Source of the DNA: Flavonifractor hominis
Lineage (GTDB): Bacteria > Bacillota > Clostridia > Oscillospirales > Oscillospiraceae
DNA: 64,000 nt
NCBI RefSeq assembly: GCF_040095835.1
Contig: NZ_JBBMFT010000001.1
Location: 797,183-861,182 of the forward strand
Direction: 5' to 3'
Shown here: positions 29,969 to 39,528 of the stretch, one piece after another
Layout: every line of letters starts with the position of its first letter
How positions within the stretch are numbered: position 1 is the stretch's first letter
Translations under genes and position numbers: made by a program
Notes under the pieces: generated by a model
What the model saw: the letters and a program-made list of their open reading frames with translations, nothing else
What the model was told of the DNA's origin: nothing
Databases searched by the model: none

Positions 29969-31159
29969 ATGGATGAACGCACAAGGGACCGTTCTGTCCC
30001 AAAGAAACCACGACCGAACCGTCTGGTCCGTTTTCTGGCCTTTTTGGTCACCGTAGCTCTGGTTCTGGGCGCGGTGGTTCTGGTGGTCAACTACGACAAA
30101 TTGAATTTTGACTCCATCAAGCGCTGGTTCACCTATTGGAACCTGTCCCGGAACGACAGCGGGCAGGCTGACTCCTTCCGTTTTGACGGAGATATCTCCA
30201 ACGCCTTTGCCGTACTGGACGGAGAGTTGCTGGTCTGCTCCCCCAATAATATACGCCTTTATAGCGGTGATGGGCAGGTCTCGGTGGACAAAACCGTCTC
30301 CATGACCAACCCGACGGTCAGCGTCGTTGGAAAAAATGCGCTGATTTATGACATCGGCGGTCAGGACTTGTTCGTTTATTCCGGCCAGGAGGAGTCGTTC
30401 TCCCTGTCTCAGTCGGCCGGTTCTTCCCTGCTCTGCGCCAGTTTGAACAGCAGCGGCTGGCTCATCGTGGTCAGTCAGGAAAGCGGTTCCAAAGGGACGA
30501 TCACCGTCTATGACAGCACCTATAGCCCCCAAATACAGCTGCGCCTCTCCACCCGCTTTGTGATGGATGCGGTTCTCTCTCCGGACAACAAGTCCATGGC
30601 GCTTTTGACCATGGGCCTGACGGACGGCACCTTTGAAAGCCGGGTGGAATTGTATCGGCTGGAGCGCACCGAGGAGGAGATCGATCCGGACTGGACCTGC
30701 CCCGTGGGCAGCGACGCCATCCTGGATCTGCGCTGGGACAACAGCGGCATCTGGGCTCTGGGTGAGACCGGGACCTATCTGGTTGACCCGGATGGTACCC
30801 TCTCCAGCTCCTACAGCTACGGTGGACGCTACCTCAAATCCTTTTCCCTGGACGGAGATGGCACGGTCTCCCTGTTGCTGGGCAAATACCGGGCAGGCAG
30901 CGCCTCAGAATTGGTGATCGTCTCTTCCGACGGCACCGAGCGGGCTACCCTGGCCATTGATGAGCAGGTTCTCTCCCTCTCCTCGGCCGGGCGTTATACC
31001 AGCCTGCTTACCGCCGACCGGCTGGATATCTATGACCAGGATCTGGATCTCTACACCTCTCTGGAGGGCACAAAAAGCGCCCTGAAAGTCCTGCAGTACT
31101 CCGATGGCAGCGCTATGCTCATCGGAAACAACACCGCACATCTCTATGTGCCTCAATAA
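29969..31159 (+). CDS. Membrane-anchored DUF5711 beta-propeller-like protein
   Basis: The 396-residue protein has a basic N-terminus and one transmembrane helix (about residues 26-47; FLAFLVTVALVLGAVVLVV), then an extracytoplasmic region of repeated beta-blade-like segments (ISNAFAVLDGELLVCSPNNI, and similar later units). It matches DUF5711 as I recall it. It has no catalytic motif. The gene lies 14 bases before a CvpA gene, so both may belong to one envelope-related unit. Confidence 0.75.
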   Translation: MDERTRDRSVPKKPRPNRLVRFLAFLVTVALVLGAVVLVVNYDKLNFDSIKRWFTYWNLSRNDSGQADSFRFDGDISNAFAVLDGELLVCSPNNIRLYSGDGQVSVDKTVSMTNPTVSVVGKNALIYDIGGQDLFVYSGQEESFSLSQSAGSSLLCASLNSSGWLIVVSQESGSKGTITVYDSTYSPQIQLRLSTRFVMDAVLSPDNKSMALLTMGLTDGTFESRVELYRLERTEEEIDPDWTCPVGSDAILDLRWDNSGIWALGETGTYLVDPDGTLSSSYSYGGRYLKSFSLDGDGTVSLLLGKYRAGSASELVIVSSDGTERATLAIDEQVLSLSSAGRYTSLLTADRLDIYDQDLDLYTSLEGTKSALKVLQYSDGSAMLIGNNTAHLYVPQ

Positions 31160-31173
31160 AAACGGAGGAATCC

Positions 31174-31878
31174 ATGGCTGTTTATCTCATTGTTGACCTT
31201 ATCATTCTGGCCGTTTTGATCTTCTTTACCGTAATGGGCGCCCGCCGGGGACTGGTGCTTTCTCTGTGCAGTCTGCTTGCCGTCCTGGTCGCCTTTGTGG
31301 GTGCTGGATTTGTGGCCCGCACCCTCTCACCCATGGTGGCCGACGCACTGGAGCCCCGTTTTGCCTCTGCCATCGAGGAACAGCTGAATACCGCCATCCA
31401 GCAGCAGGTGGCTGAAGGCGGCTCGGCCGCCCTCTCTCCCGAAGATGTCCCCCTGGACGGTGTGCTCAATGCGCTGCGGGAAATGGGCTTTTACGAATCT
31501 CTCATCGACGCAGTGGATCAGGCCGTGGAAAACGGTATGACCACAGCGGCCGCCAGCGCGGCGGCGTCTGTGGCCGCTGCCATTGCCCAGTCAGTCGCCT
31601 ACCTGATCCTGTTTTTGGTCTCCTTTGCCCTGATCCTTCTGGCCTGGAAACTGATCAGCCGGGCACTGGATCTGGTGGCACGCCTACCCGGGCTGCACTT
31701 TCTCAACAAGACCCTGGGCGGACTGTTTGGATTGGTACAGGCCTGCATCCTTCTCTTCGTTCTGGCCTGGCTGCTGCCCTATCTGGGCAACATCATACCG
31801 GAAGATATGGTAACTAAAACCCATCTGCTGCACTTCTTTTTGACTACCAATCCCATCTCCCTGCTGAGCGGATTTTGA
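31174..31878 (+). CDS. CvpA-family membrane protein
   Basis: The 234-residue protein begins with two hydrophobic helices and the CvpA motif VDLIILAVLIFFTVMGARRG. A central soluble loop (about residues 60-125) is followed by two more helices and ends near LPYLGNIIPED. CvpA proteins have roles in envelope homeostasis that are poorly defined. AAACGGAGG precedes the ATG, and it shares a strand with DUF5711. Confidence 0.88.
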   Translation: MAVYLIVDLIILAVLIFFTVMGARRGLVLSLCSLLAVLVAFVGAGFVARTLSPMVADALEPRFASAIEEQLNTAIQQQVAEGGSAALSPEDVPLDGVLNALREMGFYESLIDAVDQAVENGMTTAAASAAASVAAAIAQSVAYLILFLVSFALILLAWKLISRALDLVARLPGLHFLNKTLGGLFGLVQACILLFVLAWLLPYLGNIIPEDMVTKTHLLHFFLTTNPISLLSGF

Positions 31879-31960
31879 TCATTCATACGCAGTTCATAAT
31901 TTCAGATTAGAATCATTTCTCCGAGGGAAGTAACCTTCCCTCCAAAGGAGTTGAATACAA

Positions 31961-34504
31961 ATGCAACCCACACTTTGTTCCAGATGCCATAAGAACGTGG
32001 CCGTGATTTTCATCCAGAAGATGGAGGGAGGCACCACCAAGAGCGAAGGTCTCTGCCTCAAGTGCGCGAAGGAGCTGGGCATCAAGCCCGTGGAAGATAT
32101 GATGCAGAAAATGGGCATCAGCGAGGAGGACCTGGAGGGTCTGACCAATGAGATGATGTCCGCCTTCGGCGGAGCCGAGGGCATGGAAGGGCTGATGTCA
32201 GCCGAAAACGGCGACAGCGATGAAGAGGACGAGGGTAAAACCGCCACCTTCCCCTTCCTGAACAAGCTGTTCGGTTCGGCTCAGAATCCCCAGTCCCAGC
32301 CTCCGGAGCGGGACGGCGCCCGGTCGGACCGGGACGGCAAAGAAAAAAAGGGCGACAAGCCCCCCAAGCGCAAGTTCTTGGAAAACTACTGCATTTCTCT
32401 GACCCAGAAAGCGGCTGACGGCAAGCTGGACCGCATCATCGGCCGTGAGGAGGAGATCCAGCGCACCATCCAGATCCTCAACCGCCGGCAGAAGAACAAC
32501 CCCTGCCTGATCGGCGAGCCCGGCGTGGGCAAGACCGCCATTGCCGAAGGGCTGGCCCAGAAGATCTACGAACGGGACGTGCCCTATAAACTGCTGGATA
32601 AAGAGGTCTATCTTCTGGACCTCACCGCCCTGGTGGCAGGCACCCAGTTCCGCGGCCAGTTTGAAAGCCGCATGAAGGGCCTCATCGAGGAGATCAAGAA
32701 GCTGGGCAACATCATCCTGGTCATTGACGAGGTCCACAACATCGTGGGCGCGGGCGACGCGGAGGGCTCCATGAATGCAGCCAACATCCTCAAGCCCGCC
32801 CTCAGCCGGGGCGAGATTCAGGTCATCGGCGCCACCACCCTCACCGAGTACCGCAAGTACATCGAAAAGGACTCTGCTCTGGAGCGCCGGTTCCAGCCGG
32901 TGATGGTGGAAGAGCCCTCCATCGAGGACTCGGTCAAAATCATCCGCGGCATCGCCCCCTACTATGAGAAGTACCACTTCGTCTCCATCTCCCCCGAGAT
33001 GTGCCGCCTGGCCGTTACCATGAGTGAACGGTACATCACCGACCGTTTTCTGCCCGACAAGGCCATCGACCTCATCGACGAGGCCTGCTCCGACGTCAAC
33101 CTCCACAACCGGACCCTGGCCCGGGAAGTGGAGGTCAAGAAGGAACTGGAGCGCCTGGAGAAAGAGCGGGAAAACCTGATGGTGGAGGCCAACGACCGGG
33201 ACTACAAGCGCCAAACCGCGCTGAAGAACAACGAGCAGCGGCAGAGCGAGCTGCGCCGTGAGCTCAACAAGCTCACGGCCGAGCACGACGCACTGGTAGG
33301 CAACCCCGCCACCCAGGAGGCGCTGAGCGCCAACGAGACCCGCCAGGCCAACTTCCGCCGGGAGCTGGCCAACCTCACCGCTGACCGGGAGAAGCTGCTC
33401 TCCGACGGAGACAGTAGCCGGGACTACGAGCGTCTGGCCGCTGTAAAGAGCCGGGAGATGCAGCTGCAGGACGAGCTGGCCAAGCTGGAAGCTCAGAGCG
33501 CGCCCCCCCTGACGGTGGAGCACCTGGCCCGGGTCATCGAACTGTGGACCAAGATCCCCGCCAGCCAGATCCAGGAGGCCGAGTATGAACGTCTGGCCCA
33601 CCTGGAGGAGCGGCTCAAGGAGCATCTCATCGGCCAGGACGAGGCCGTCCACGCCGTGGCCGCCGCTGTACGCCGGGGCCGGGTGGGTATCGCCTCCAAG
33701 CGTAAGCCGGTTTCCTTTATCTTTGTGGGCTCCACCGGCGTGGGCAAGACTGAGCTGGTCAAACAGCTGGCCATGGATATGTTCCACTCCCCCGAGTCCC
33801 TCATCCGGCTGGATATGTCGGAATTTATGGAGAAATTCGCCGTCAGCCGCATCATCGGCTCCCCCCCGGGTTATGTGGGCTATGACGAGGCGGGTCAGCT
33901 CACCGAGAAGGTACGCCGCAAACCCTACTGCGTGGTTCTCTTCGACGAGATCGAAAAGGCCCATCCGGACGTGCTGAACATCCTGCTGCAGATCCTGGAT
34001 GACGGACACATCACCGACGCACAGGGCCGCAACGTCAACTTTGAGAACACCGTCATCGTCATGACCTCCAACGCGGGCAGCGACGCCCGTTCTTCCGCCG
34101 GCAGCGTAGGCTTTGGCCGCACCGCCGACGAGCAGGGCAGGGAGCGGGCCATGAAGGCCCTGGAAGGCTTCCTGCGGCCTGAGTTCATCAACCGCGTGGA
34201 CGAGATCGTCTACTTCAACAAGCTCACAGAGGACAACTTCAAGCAGATCGCGGGCATCATGCTGGGTGAGCTGAAGAGTTCCCTGGCCGAGAAGGGCATC
34301 TCCTTCACCTGGGATGAGGCGCTGCTGGACTACCTGGTGAAAAAGTCTTACTCCGTCACCTATGGCGCGCGCAACCTGCGCCGGCAGATCCAGAAGGATC
34401 TGGAGGACGACATCGCCACCAAGCTCATCGACAGCTACCTCCGTCCCATTTCCGCCATCCACGCCTCCGCCGATGGAGAACACCCCGTCATTACGGCGGA
34501 GTGA
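31961..34504 (+). CDS. clpE: ClpE-type AAA+ protease ATPase with N-terminal zinc finger
   Basis: The 847-residue protein opens with Cys residues 6, 9, 32 and 35 (CSRC and CLKC), the ClpE-type zinc finger, instead of the Clp-N repeats of ClpC. AAA1 has Walker A GEPGVGKT (near residue 186) and VIDEVHNIVGAG. A long helical middle domain (about residues 395-520) is unusually Glu/Arg/Asn-rich. AAA2 has GSTGVGKTELVK (near 590) and VLFDEIEKAHPDV. The conserved GYVG pore loop is present (PPGYVGYDE). It would unfold damaged proteins for ClpP. A hairpin (31923-31942) lies just before the ribosome site; no CtsR heptad repeat was found. Confidence 0.93.
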   Translation: MQPTLCSRCHKNVAVIFIQKMEGGTTKSEGLCLKCAKELGIKPVEDMMQKMGISEEDLEGLTNEMMSAFGGAEGMEGLMSAENGDSDEEDEGKTATFPFLNKLFGSAQNPQSQPPERDGARSDRDGKEKKGDKPPKRKFLENYCISLTQKAADGKLDRIIGREEEIQRTIQILNRRQKNNPCLIGEPGVGKTAIAEGLAQKIYERDVPYKLLDKEVYLLDLTALVAGTQFRGQFESRMKGLIEEIKKLGNIILVIDEVHNIVGAGDAEGSMNAANILKPALSRGEIQVIGATTLTEYRKYIEKDSALERRFQPVMVEEPSIEDSVKIIRGIAPYYEKYHFVSISPEMCRLAVTMSERYITDRFLPDKAIDLIDEACSDVNLHNRTLAREVEVKKELERLEKERENLMVEANDRDYKRQTALKNNEQRQSELRRELNKLTAEHDALVGNPATQEALSANETRQANFRRELANLTADREKLLSDGDSSRDYERLAAVKSREMQLQDELAKLEAQSAPPLTVEHLARVIELWTKIPASQIQEAEYERLAHLEERLKEHLIGQDEAVHAVAAAVRRGRVGIASKRKPVSFIFVGSTGVGKTELVKQLAMDMFHSPESLIRLDMSEFMEKFAVSRIIGSPPGYVGYDEAGQLTEKVRRKPYCVVLFDEIEKAHPDVLNILLQILDDGHITDAQGRNVNFENTVIVMTSNAGSDARSSAGSVGFGRTADEQGRERAMKALEGFLRPEFINRVDEIVYFNKLTEDNFKQIAGIMLGELKSSLAEKGISFTWDEALLDYLVKKSYSVTYGARNLRRQIQKDLEDDIATKLIDSYLRPISAIHASADGEHPVITAE

Positions 34505-34516
34505 TCACGCAAAACA

Positions 34517-34557
34517 AACGCGCGGCCCCTGCGGTAAAACCGCAGGGGCCGCGCGTT
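34517..34557. terminator. Bidirectional terminator after ClpE
   Basis: An 18-bp GC-rich stem (34517-34534 with 34540-34557) with TAAAA loop between convergent clpE and the SDR gene. The plus-strand side is followed by TTGTTGCTTT. Confidence 0.85.
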
Positions 34558-34568
34558 GTTGCTTTCTC

Positions 34569-35336
34569 TCAGATCCGCCGCAGCCCTTCCCAGCAGCCCA
34601 TGATGAAGCAGTGCGGCAGCCATTTGCTGGCCACCCGCTGCACCAGCGCCGGCAATGAACAGGTGGTCACCGCCAGTAGCCGGCTGTCCCGCAGCGCCCG
34701 CCGGACCACCGTCTCCGGCCGGAGAGCAAAGGGAAAATGGCGCACCGTTTTGCCGTTTTTGGTATCCTGGGCCACCGCGATGAACTCGGTCCGCACCCAC
34801 CCGGGGCACACCGCCGTTACCCGGATGCCTCTGGGCGCTACCTCCCAGCGCAATGCCCGGCTGTAACGCAGCAAAAACGCCTTGGTGGCCGCGTATACAT
34901 TGAGCCCGGGCAGGGGCTGAAAGGCCGCTGAGGAGCAGATCTCCAGGATGCGGGCCCCCCGGTGCATGTAAGGCAGCGCCGCAATGGTCAGCTCTACCGC
35001 CGCAGTGCAGTTCAGAGCGATCATGCTCCGGGTCTCCTCCACACTCAGGTCTGCCCAGGTCCCAAACTTGCCAAAGCCAGCCGCATTGATGAGCAGGCGC
35101 ACCTCGGGCCGCTGCTCCTCCAGCCGCCGGCGCAGCTGCGCCAGGCTGGCCTCCTCGGTCAGATCCAGGACCAGTGGAATCACCGGGATGGCCCCGGCCT
35201 GCTCCGCCAGCTCCCGCAGCCGCTCCTCCCGCCGGGCCACGGCCCAGATTTCATCCAGCCCTCCCTGCCGTTCCAACTGACGGACAAATTCCCGGCCCAG
35301 TCCGGACGAGGCGCCCGTTACGATGGCAACCCGCAT
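34569..35336 (-). CDS. Short-chain dehydrogenase/reductase
   Basis: ATG 35336 (GAGGGGAGCGGA upstream) starts the family N-terminus MRVAIVTGASSGLGREFVRQ; the upstream open frame is a shadow of the GGDEF/EAL gene. The 255-residue enzyme has the TGxxxGxG cofactor motif, an NAAG-type segment (LLINAAGFGKFG) and the catalytic Ser and YxxxK (CSSAAFQPLPGLNVYAATKA). The substrate is unknown. It lies 52 bases downstream of the GGDEF/EAL gene on the same strand. Confidence 0.9.
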   Translation of the reverse strand: MRVAIVTGASSGLGREFVRQLERQGGLDEIWAVARREERLRELAEQAGAIPVIPLVLDLTEEASLAQLRRRLEEQRPEVRLLINAAGFGKFGTWADLSVEETRSMIALNCTAAVELTIAALPYMHRGARILEICSSAAFQPLPGLNVYAATKAFLLRYSRALRWEVAPRGIRVTAVCPGWVRTEFIAVAQDTKNGKTVRHFPFALRPETVVRRALRDSRLLAVTTCSLPALVQRVASKWLPHCFIMGCWEGLRRI

Positions 35337-35388
35337 TCCGCTCCCCTCTTTTTCTCTTTTTCCACAGCATCTCCCGCCCTGTCCGGCT

Positions 35389-37671
35389 CTATTCCTCCGT
35401 TTTCCAGGGTCCATCCTTCTTTTCTTCCACAAGGCGTTCAAACTGCTCCAGCGGCATTGGTTTGGCAAACAGATAGCCCTGAGCGATATCACAGCCGGCG
35501 GCGCGGAGGAATTCCAGACTCTCTTCAGCCTCCACGCCCTCCGCCACCACACGGATATCCAACTCCTTGGCCATCTGGATGATATTGCGCACCACGATGC
35601 GTTCCCGACGCTTGTCAATGCTCTTCCGGAAAAACATGATATCCAGTTTGAGTACGTTGATGGGCAGGTTTTTCAGCAGGTTCAGTGAGGAATAGCCCGT
35701 ACCAAAGTCGTCCATGGTACAGATAAATCCCGCCTGCTGGATGGAATGGGCCAGGTCCAGGAACATCTCTTCCCCCACCAGGGCCATACTCTCGGTAAAT
35801 TCCAGTTCTACCACACCATCCGGTATGGCAAACTGCCGCTTAACTGCGGCATAGTACTCCACAAAATCCTCCCGCAGCAGACTCAGCCGGGACACATTGA
35901 CCGCCAGGCTGACCGGCGGCTCCCCCCGGTCCATCCGCGCTCTCAGCCACTGACAGCTCTGGCGAAACATGGCCCGGTCCAGATCCACGATCATACCGTT
36001 TTCTTCAAACAACGGGATGAATTCTCCTGGCGGCACCATTCCCCGCTGTGGATGCAGCCAGCGGGCCAGCACTTCTCCGCCGCTCAGCCGGTCTCCACGC
36101 TGGATATCGACCTTGGGCTGAACATAGATCTGGAACTGTCCCTCCCGCAGCGCCTGCATCCCCTGCCGGCCCAGTTCCATGTCCCGGCGGTTATATTCCC
36201 GGATCTGTTCGTTATAAAAGGCACAGCCGCTGCCGGCCTGCTGCTTGATGGATTTCTGCGCCATGTTGGCCCGGTCCACCATCTCCTGGACGGCCAGAGA
36301 TACGTCCTGCGGTTCAGGCAGGAAAAAGCCCATACACAGCTCCACACATACCCGGTTGGGCACCTGACTTTCCTCCCGGGTCAGTTCCTCCACCACCTGG
36401 TCAAACCAGGCCCGCAGCCGCTTGGGATCCTGTTCCCGGTGCAGCCCCACAAAGTTATCCGCCGTGGCGCGGCAGAACACAGCATCCGCCCCTTCCAGAT
36501 GAAGAAAGACCTCTGCCATGCGCTTCAGCAGGGCATCTCCCATGTGATAGCCAAGCACATCATTGTAGTATTTAAAATGCTTCAGATCACAATACCACAG
36601 CGCCCAGCCGTCACAGCCACTCTCTTGAAATATCTGCTCAGCATCCAGGAGAAATTTATCATAATTGCGGCACTGGGTCAGTTTGTCCTGATAGGCCAAC
36701 CGCTCCAGCTGGGCCCGGCTGCGGGCATCCGCCCGCCGCTCCCGCAGCATCATTCCAAAAAACAGCAGCACTCCGGTAGCCACCAGGAACACCGCACCCA
36801 CAACGGTCACCAGATAACGCTGCCACAGCGTCTCCTGAGGCAGTGAGGAGAGGATATACCATCCCGGTACACTGATGGGGGCAAGTACTGCCACCATGGT
36901 CCGGCCTTCGATCTGATACGTAAAGTGGGCTTTGGTATCCTCCGCCAGAGCGGTGTTAATTTCTTCCATGTCCTGCTCTGAAATCCCTTCCAGATCGGAA
37001 ATCGACCGGATATCCCCCCTGGCTACCGGCGTGTCCTGAGAGCGAATGATGATCCGTCCATCCTGGAGCAGCAGGTCAGAAAATCCCTCACTGTTCAGCA
37101 GCGGTGCATCAATGATACTCCGCAGGACCGATGCGTCGTTTATCCCGCAGAGCACCCCCACGACACTGCCTGCTCCATTCAGCAAAGGGACACCGTAGCA
37201 GTTGATATAGTTTCCCTCAGCCAGCGGATCCTGACGGGTGGCCGAAATGGCGTCTTTCCCCGCTACAGCCTTTTGGAAAAAGACCTCCTGGGATACATCC
37301 AGTCCAAAATGTCTTTCCCCGCCAATCTCGACCAGGTCCAGTTGTCCCTCCACCGTGGCAATGCCCATATAGCGAAAGCTATTGCTCTCATTGATCTTCT
37401 GCATCATCTCTTCCACCTGAGACAATTCGGACACGCCCAGTTCCTCCATGGCGATGGCTACCGCGTGCAGGGTCTGAAAATCACCCTGGATCTGCCGGTC
37501 CACGGAAATCTCCTGGTGCAGCGCCGCATTGTCCAGATACTGCAGACTATCGCTCTCATTCTGGCTCATCATATGCCACAGGAAAAGGATCCCACCCACC
37601 AGGAAGCATGCAAACAGCAAAATGGCCAAATACATATGCTGCTGCTTTTTCCCTTGGCTTAATTCCCGCAC
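35389..37671 (-). CDS. Membrane GGDEF/EAL c-di-GMP protein with dCache sensor
   Basis: The 760-residue protein has a transmembrane helix near residues 14-33, a large extracellular dCache-like sensor (about 40-285), a second helix (about 287-312), a GGDEF-type domain and an EAL domain. The GGDEF active site is degenerate (ATADNF), so cyclase activity is unlikely. The EAL domain keeps EVLARWLHP, NVSRLSL, ELEFTES, MDDFGTGYSSL, KLDIMF and VAEGVE, so phosphodiesterase activity is likely. It should cleave c-di-GMP in response to an external ligand. A second c-di-GMP phosphodiesterase (HD-GYP) is encoded at 58898. Confidence 0.92.
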   Translation of the reverse strand: MRELSQGKKQQHMYLAILLFACFLVGGILFLWHMMSQNESDSLQYLDNAALHQEISVDRQIQGDFQTLHAVAIAMEELGVSELSQVEEMMQKINESNSFRYMGIATVEGQLDLVEIGGERHFGLDVSQEVFFQKAVAGKDAISATRQDPLAEGNYINCYGVPLLNGAGSVVGVLCGINDASVLRSIIDAPLLNSEGFSDLLLQDGRIIIRSQDTPVARGDIRSISDLEGISEQDMEEINTALAEDTKAHFTYQIEGRTMVAVLAPISVPGWYILSSLPQETLWQRYLVTVVGAVFLVATGVLLFFGMMLRERRADARSRAQLERLAYQDKLTQCRNYDKFLLDAEQIFQESGCDGWALWYCDLKHFKYYNDVLGYHMGDALLKRMAEVFLHLEGADAVFCRATADNFVGLHREQDPKRLRAWFDQVVEELTREESQVPNRVCVELCMGFFLPEPQDVSLAVQEMVDRANMAQKSIKQQAGSGCAFYNEQIREYNRRDMELGRQGMQALREGQFQIYVQPKVDIQRGDRLSGGEVLARWLHPQRGMVPPGEFIPLFEENGMIVDLDRAMFRQSCQWLRARMDRGEPPVSLAVNVSRLSLLREDFVEYYAAVKRQFAIPDGVVELEFTESMALVGEEMFLDLAHSIQQAGFICTMDDFGTGYSSLNLLKNLPINVLKLDIMFFRKSIDKRRERIVVRNIIQMAKELDIRVVAEGVEAEESLEFLRAAGCDIAQGYLFAKPMPLEQFERLVEEKKDGPWKTEE

Positions 37672-37800
37672 GGAGCTCGCCTCTTTTCCTTATCGTACAA
37701 TACTTTATTTCATTTCTTCTTTCTATTTTATCCAATTTTGTCGAAAAGCTCAAGAGAAAAAAGGCACCTATCTGGTACACCGGCCACAGCGGATTTTATA

Positions 37801-37829
37801 TTGACGCTCTCTTTCAAAGCGGGTAAAAT
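37801..37829 (+). promoter_or_regulatory. Sigma-A promoter before DUF3783-plsY-like-greA-like genes
   Basis: TTGACG (37801-37806), 17-base spacer, TAAAAT (37824-37829), 34 bases before the DUF3783 start. Confidence 0.8.
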
Positions 37830-37863
37830 AGGTTGGAAATCAGAAAGCGAGGGATACCACGCG

Positions 37864-38277
37864 ATGAACATGCCACTGGTCCTTCTTTATAATCTGGACA
37901 AAACCAAGGCCGCCAAGATCCAGCGGATGTGCCTGCCGCTGAAGATCCGCGTCCGGCAGGTCTCCCCGGAATGTTATACCCTGCCGCTGGGCAGCCTGGT
38001 GGATGGGGACGGGACAGCTGCCCCAGACGAAGCCGCCGGCTTTACGGACGAGATGCTGCTGCTGGTCCAGTTTACCGGCCCGCTGCTGGAGCAATTTCTC
38101 CAGGGCTTCCGCCGCAATAAGATCCCCCCGGTTCCTCTCAAGGCCGTATTGACCCCCACAAACCGTGAATGGACCTCTCTGCAGCTGCATCAGGAGCTGC
38201 TGCGTGAGCGGCAGGCCATCCAGCAGGGACAGGCTGCCCATACTGCCTCTGAGGCGCCCAAACCCACCGATGGCTAA
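37864..38277 (+). CDS. DUF3783 protein
   Basis: ATG 37864 (or the second ATG 37870) begins MNMPLVLLYNLDKTKAAKIQ; a longer frame from 37738 would read through the promoter. The 137-residue protein has the DUF3783 landmarks GFTDEMLLLVQF and PVPLKAVLTPTNREWTSLQL. The C-terminus is Gln/Ala-rich. The function is unknown. It leads a short plus-strand series with a PlsY-like and a GreA-like gene. Confidence 0.82.
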   Translation: MNMPLVLLYNLDKTKAAKIQRMCLPLKIRVRQVSPECYTLPLGSLVDGDGTAAPDEAAGFTDEMLLLVQFTGPLLEQFLQGFRRNKIPPVPLKAVLTPTNREWTSLQLHQELLRERQAIQQGQAAHTASEAPKPTDG

Positions 38278-38334
38278 AACAGCGCTCGAAGGGGCACACT
38301 GAGACCATCGGATAAAAAAGGGGGAGGCGATGAG

Positions 38335-38934
38335 ATGCAGCGGCTGCTCTGTCTGCTGGTCGGCTACAGCTGCGGCTGTCTGCTCACCGGTGAGCTGGTG
38401 GCCCGCCTGCGAACCGGACGCAGCGCCTCCGTCCTGGGTACCGGCAATCCCGGCATGGCCAATCTGGCCCACGAGCTGGGACTGCGCTGGGGGTTGACGG
38501 TGCTGTTGGGCGATGTTGGGAAAACGGCTCTGGCTTGGTCACTGTGTCAATTGCTGTTCTGCCCCGGCCTGCGCACCGCCGGATTGTGGGCCGGTCTCGG
38601 GGCCGTGTTGGGACATAATTTTCCAATCTGGCGCCGCTTCCAGGGCGGCAAGGGGGTGGCCGTCACCTGCACGGCTCTCATCCTCTCCGCCCCTCTGTGG
38701 GGCACACTCAGCTGCCTGCTGGGTCTGGCTGTCACACTGTTTACCGGCTATTTGCCGCTGGGCGCCGTAGTGATCCCCACGCTGTTTCTCCTCAGTGTTC
38801 CGGCCTGGGGCACGGCAGAAGTATTTCTTCTGGCCCTGCTGCTGAGCGTGTTGATGTTCTCCCGCCACATAAGGGGACTGCAACGCATGATACGTGGAGA
38901 GGAACCCCGTAAATTCCGCCGTAATCAGCCATGA
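38335..38934 (+). CDS. PlsY-like acyl-phosphate glycerol-3-phosphate acyltransferase
   Basis: The 199-residue membrane protein has about five hydrophobic segments and PlsY motifs: a GTGNPGMANLAHELG version of motif 1 (normally GSGNPGATN-R) and motif 2 GHNFPIWRRFQGGKGVAVTC. It would acylate glycerol-3-phosphate in phospholipid synthesis. Motif 1 is divergent (the following Arg pattern is altered), so it may be a second PlsY paralogue with changed specificity. It begins 57 bases after the DUF3783 gene. Confidence 0.82.
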   Translation: MQRLLCLLVGYSCGCLLTGELVARLRTGRSASVLGTGNPGMANLAHELGLRWGLTVLLGDVGKTALAWSLCQLLFCPGLRTAGLWAGLGAVLGHNFPIWRRFQGGKGVAVTCTALILSAPLWGTLSCLLGLAVTLFTGYLPLGAVVIPTLFLLSVPAWGTAEVFLLALLLSVLMFSRHIRGLQRMIRGEEPRKFRRNQP

Positions 38935-38967
38935 TCGATTCAATCTCAGATATAAGAGGGACATACC

Positions 38968-39471
38968 ATGCACAATGAACTGACCCAAAAAGACCTGCAA
39001 ATGATGCAGGAAGAACTGGACTATCGCCGCATTCAGCTACGCCCCAAGCTGCTGGAGGCCGTCAAGGAAGCACGCGCTTTCGGCGATCTGAGTGAAAACT
39101 TCGAGTACAAAGCGGCCAAACAGGAAAAAAACCGCAACGAGAGCCGCATCCGCTTCCTGGAAAACATGATCAAGACCGCTGTGGTCCTCCCCGACGCCAC
39201 CCATGCCGACGCGGTGGATCTGTACGACAAGGTCACCGTCCTGCTGGAAGACGAAGGCGATACTGAGACCTACCAGATCGTCACCACCATGCGGCAAGAT
39301 GCCCTCCACGGCCTCATCAGCAAGGAATCCCCTCTGGGCCGTGCCATGCTTGGTCGGAAGGTGGGGGAGCGTTTCCACATTCAGGTCAACGATTCCTATG
39401 GTTATGACGCCGTCATTCAATCCATCGAGAAGGGCGGCGACGACGGCTCCGTTCCTCTGCGTGGTTTCTGA
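38968..39471 (+). CDS. GreA/GreB-family transcript cleavage factor-like protein
   Basis: The 167-residue protein has the GreA N-terminal coiled coil (ELDYRRIQLRPKLLEAVKEA, FGDLSENFEYKAAKQEKNRN with the acidic DLSENFEY tip) and a C-terminal FKBP-like domain (SPLGRAMLGRKVGERFHIQV). Both Asp and Glu of the tip that stimulate RNA polymerase cleavage are present. It may be the main GreA or a paralogue; the gene lies 33 bases after the PlsY-like gene. Confidence 0.9.
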   Translation: MHNELTQKDLQMMQEELDYRRIQLRPKLLEAVKEARAFGDLSENFEYKAAKQEKNRNESRIRFLENMIKTAVVLPDATHADAVDLYDKVTVLLEDEGDTETYQIVTTMRQDALHGLISKESPLGRAMLGRKVGERFHIQVNDSYGYDAVIQSIEKGGDDGSVPLRGF

Positions 39472-39480
39472 CTCTGTATC

Positions 39481-39525
39481 TACATAAAAAAGACCTTCCC
39501 ACTTGGGGAAGGTCTTTTTTATGTA
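39481..39525. terminator. Bidirectional terminator after the GreA-like gene
   Basis: A perfect 20-bp inverted repeat (39481-39500 with 39506-39525) ending in A and T runs lies between two convergent genes. Confidence 0.93.
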
Positions 39526-39528
39526 CGC

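Noticed and set aside
31879..31960. CtsR operator upstream of clpE
   Set aside because: No heptad AGGTCAAA-type repeat is present; only a short hairpin is seen.
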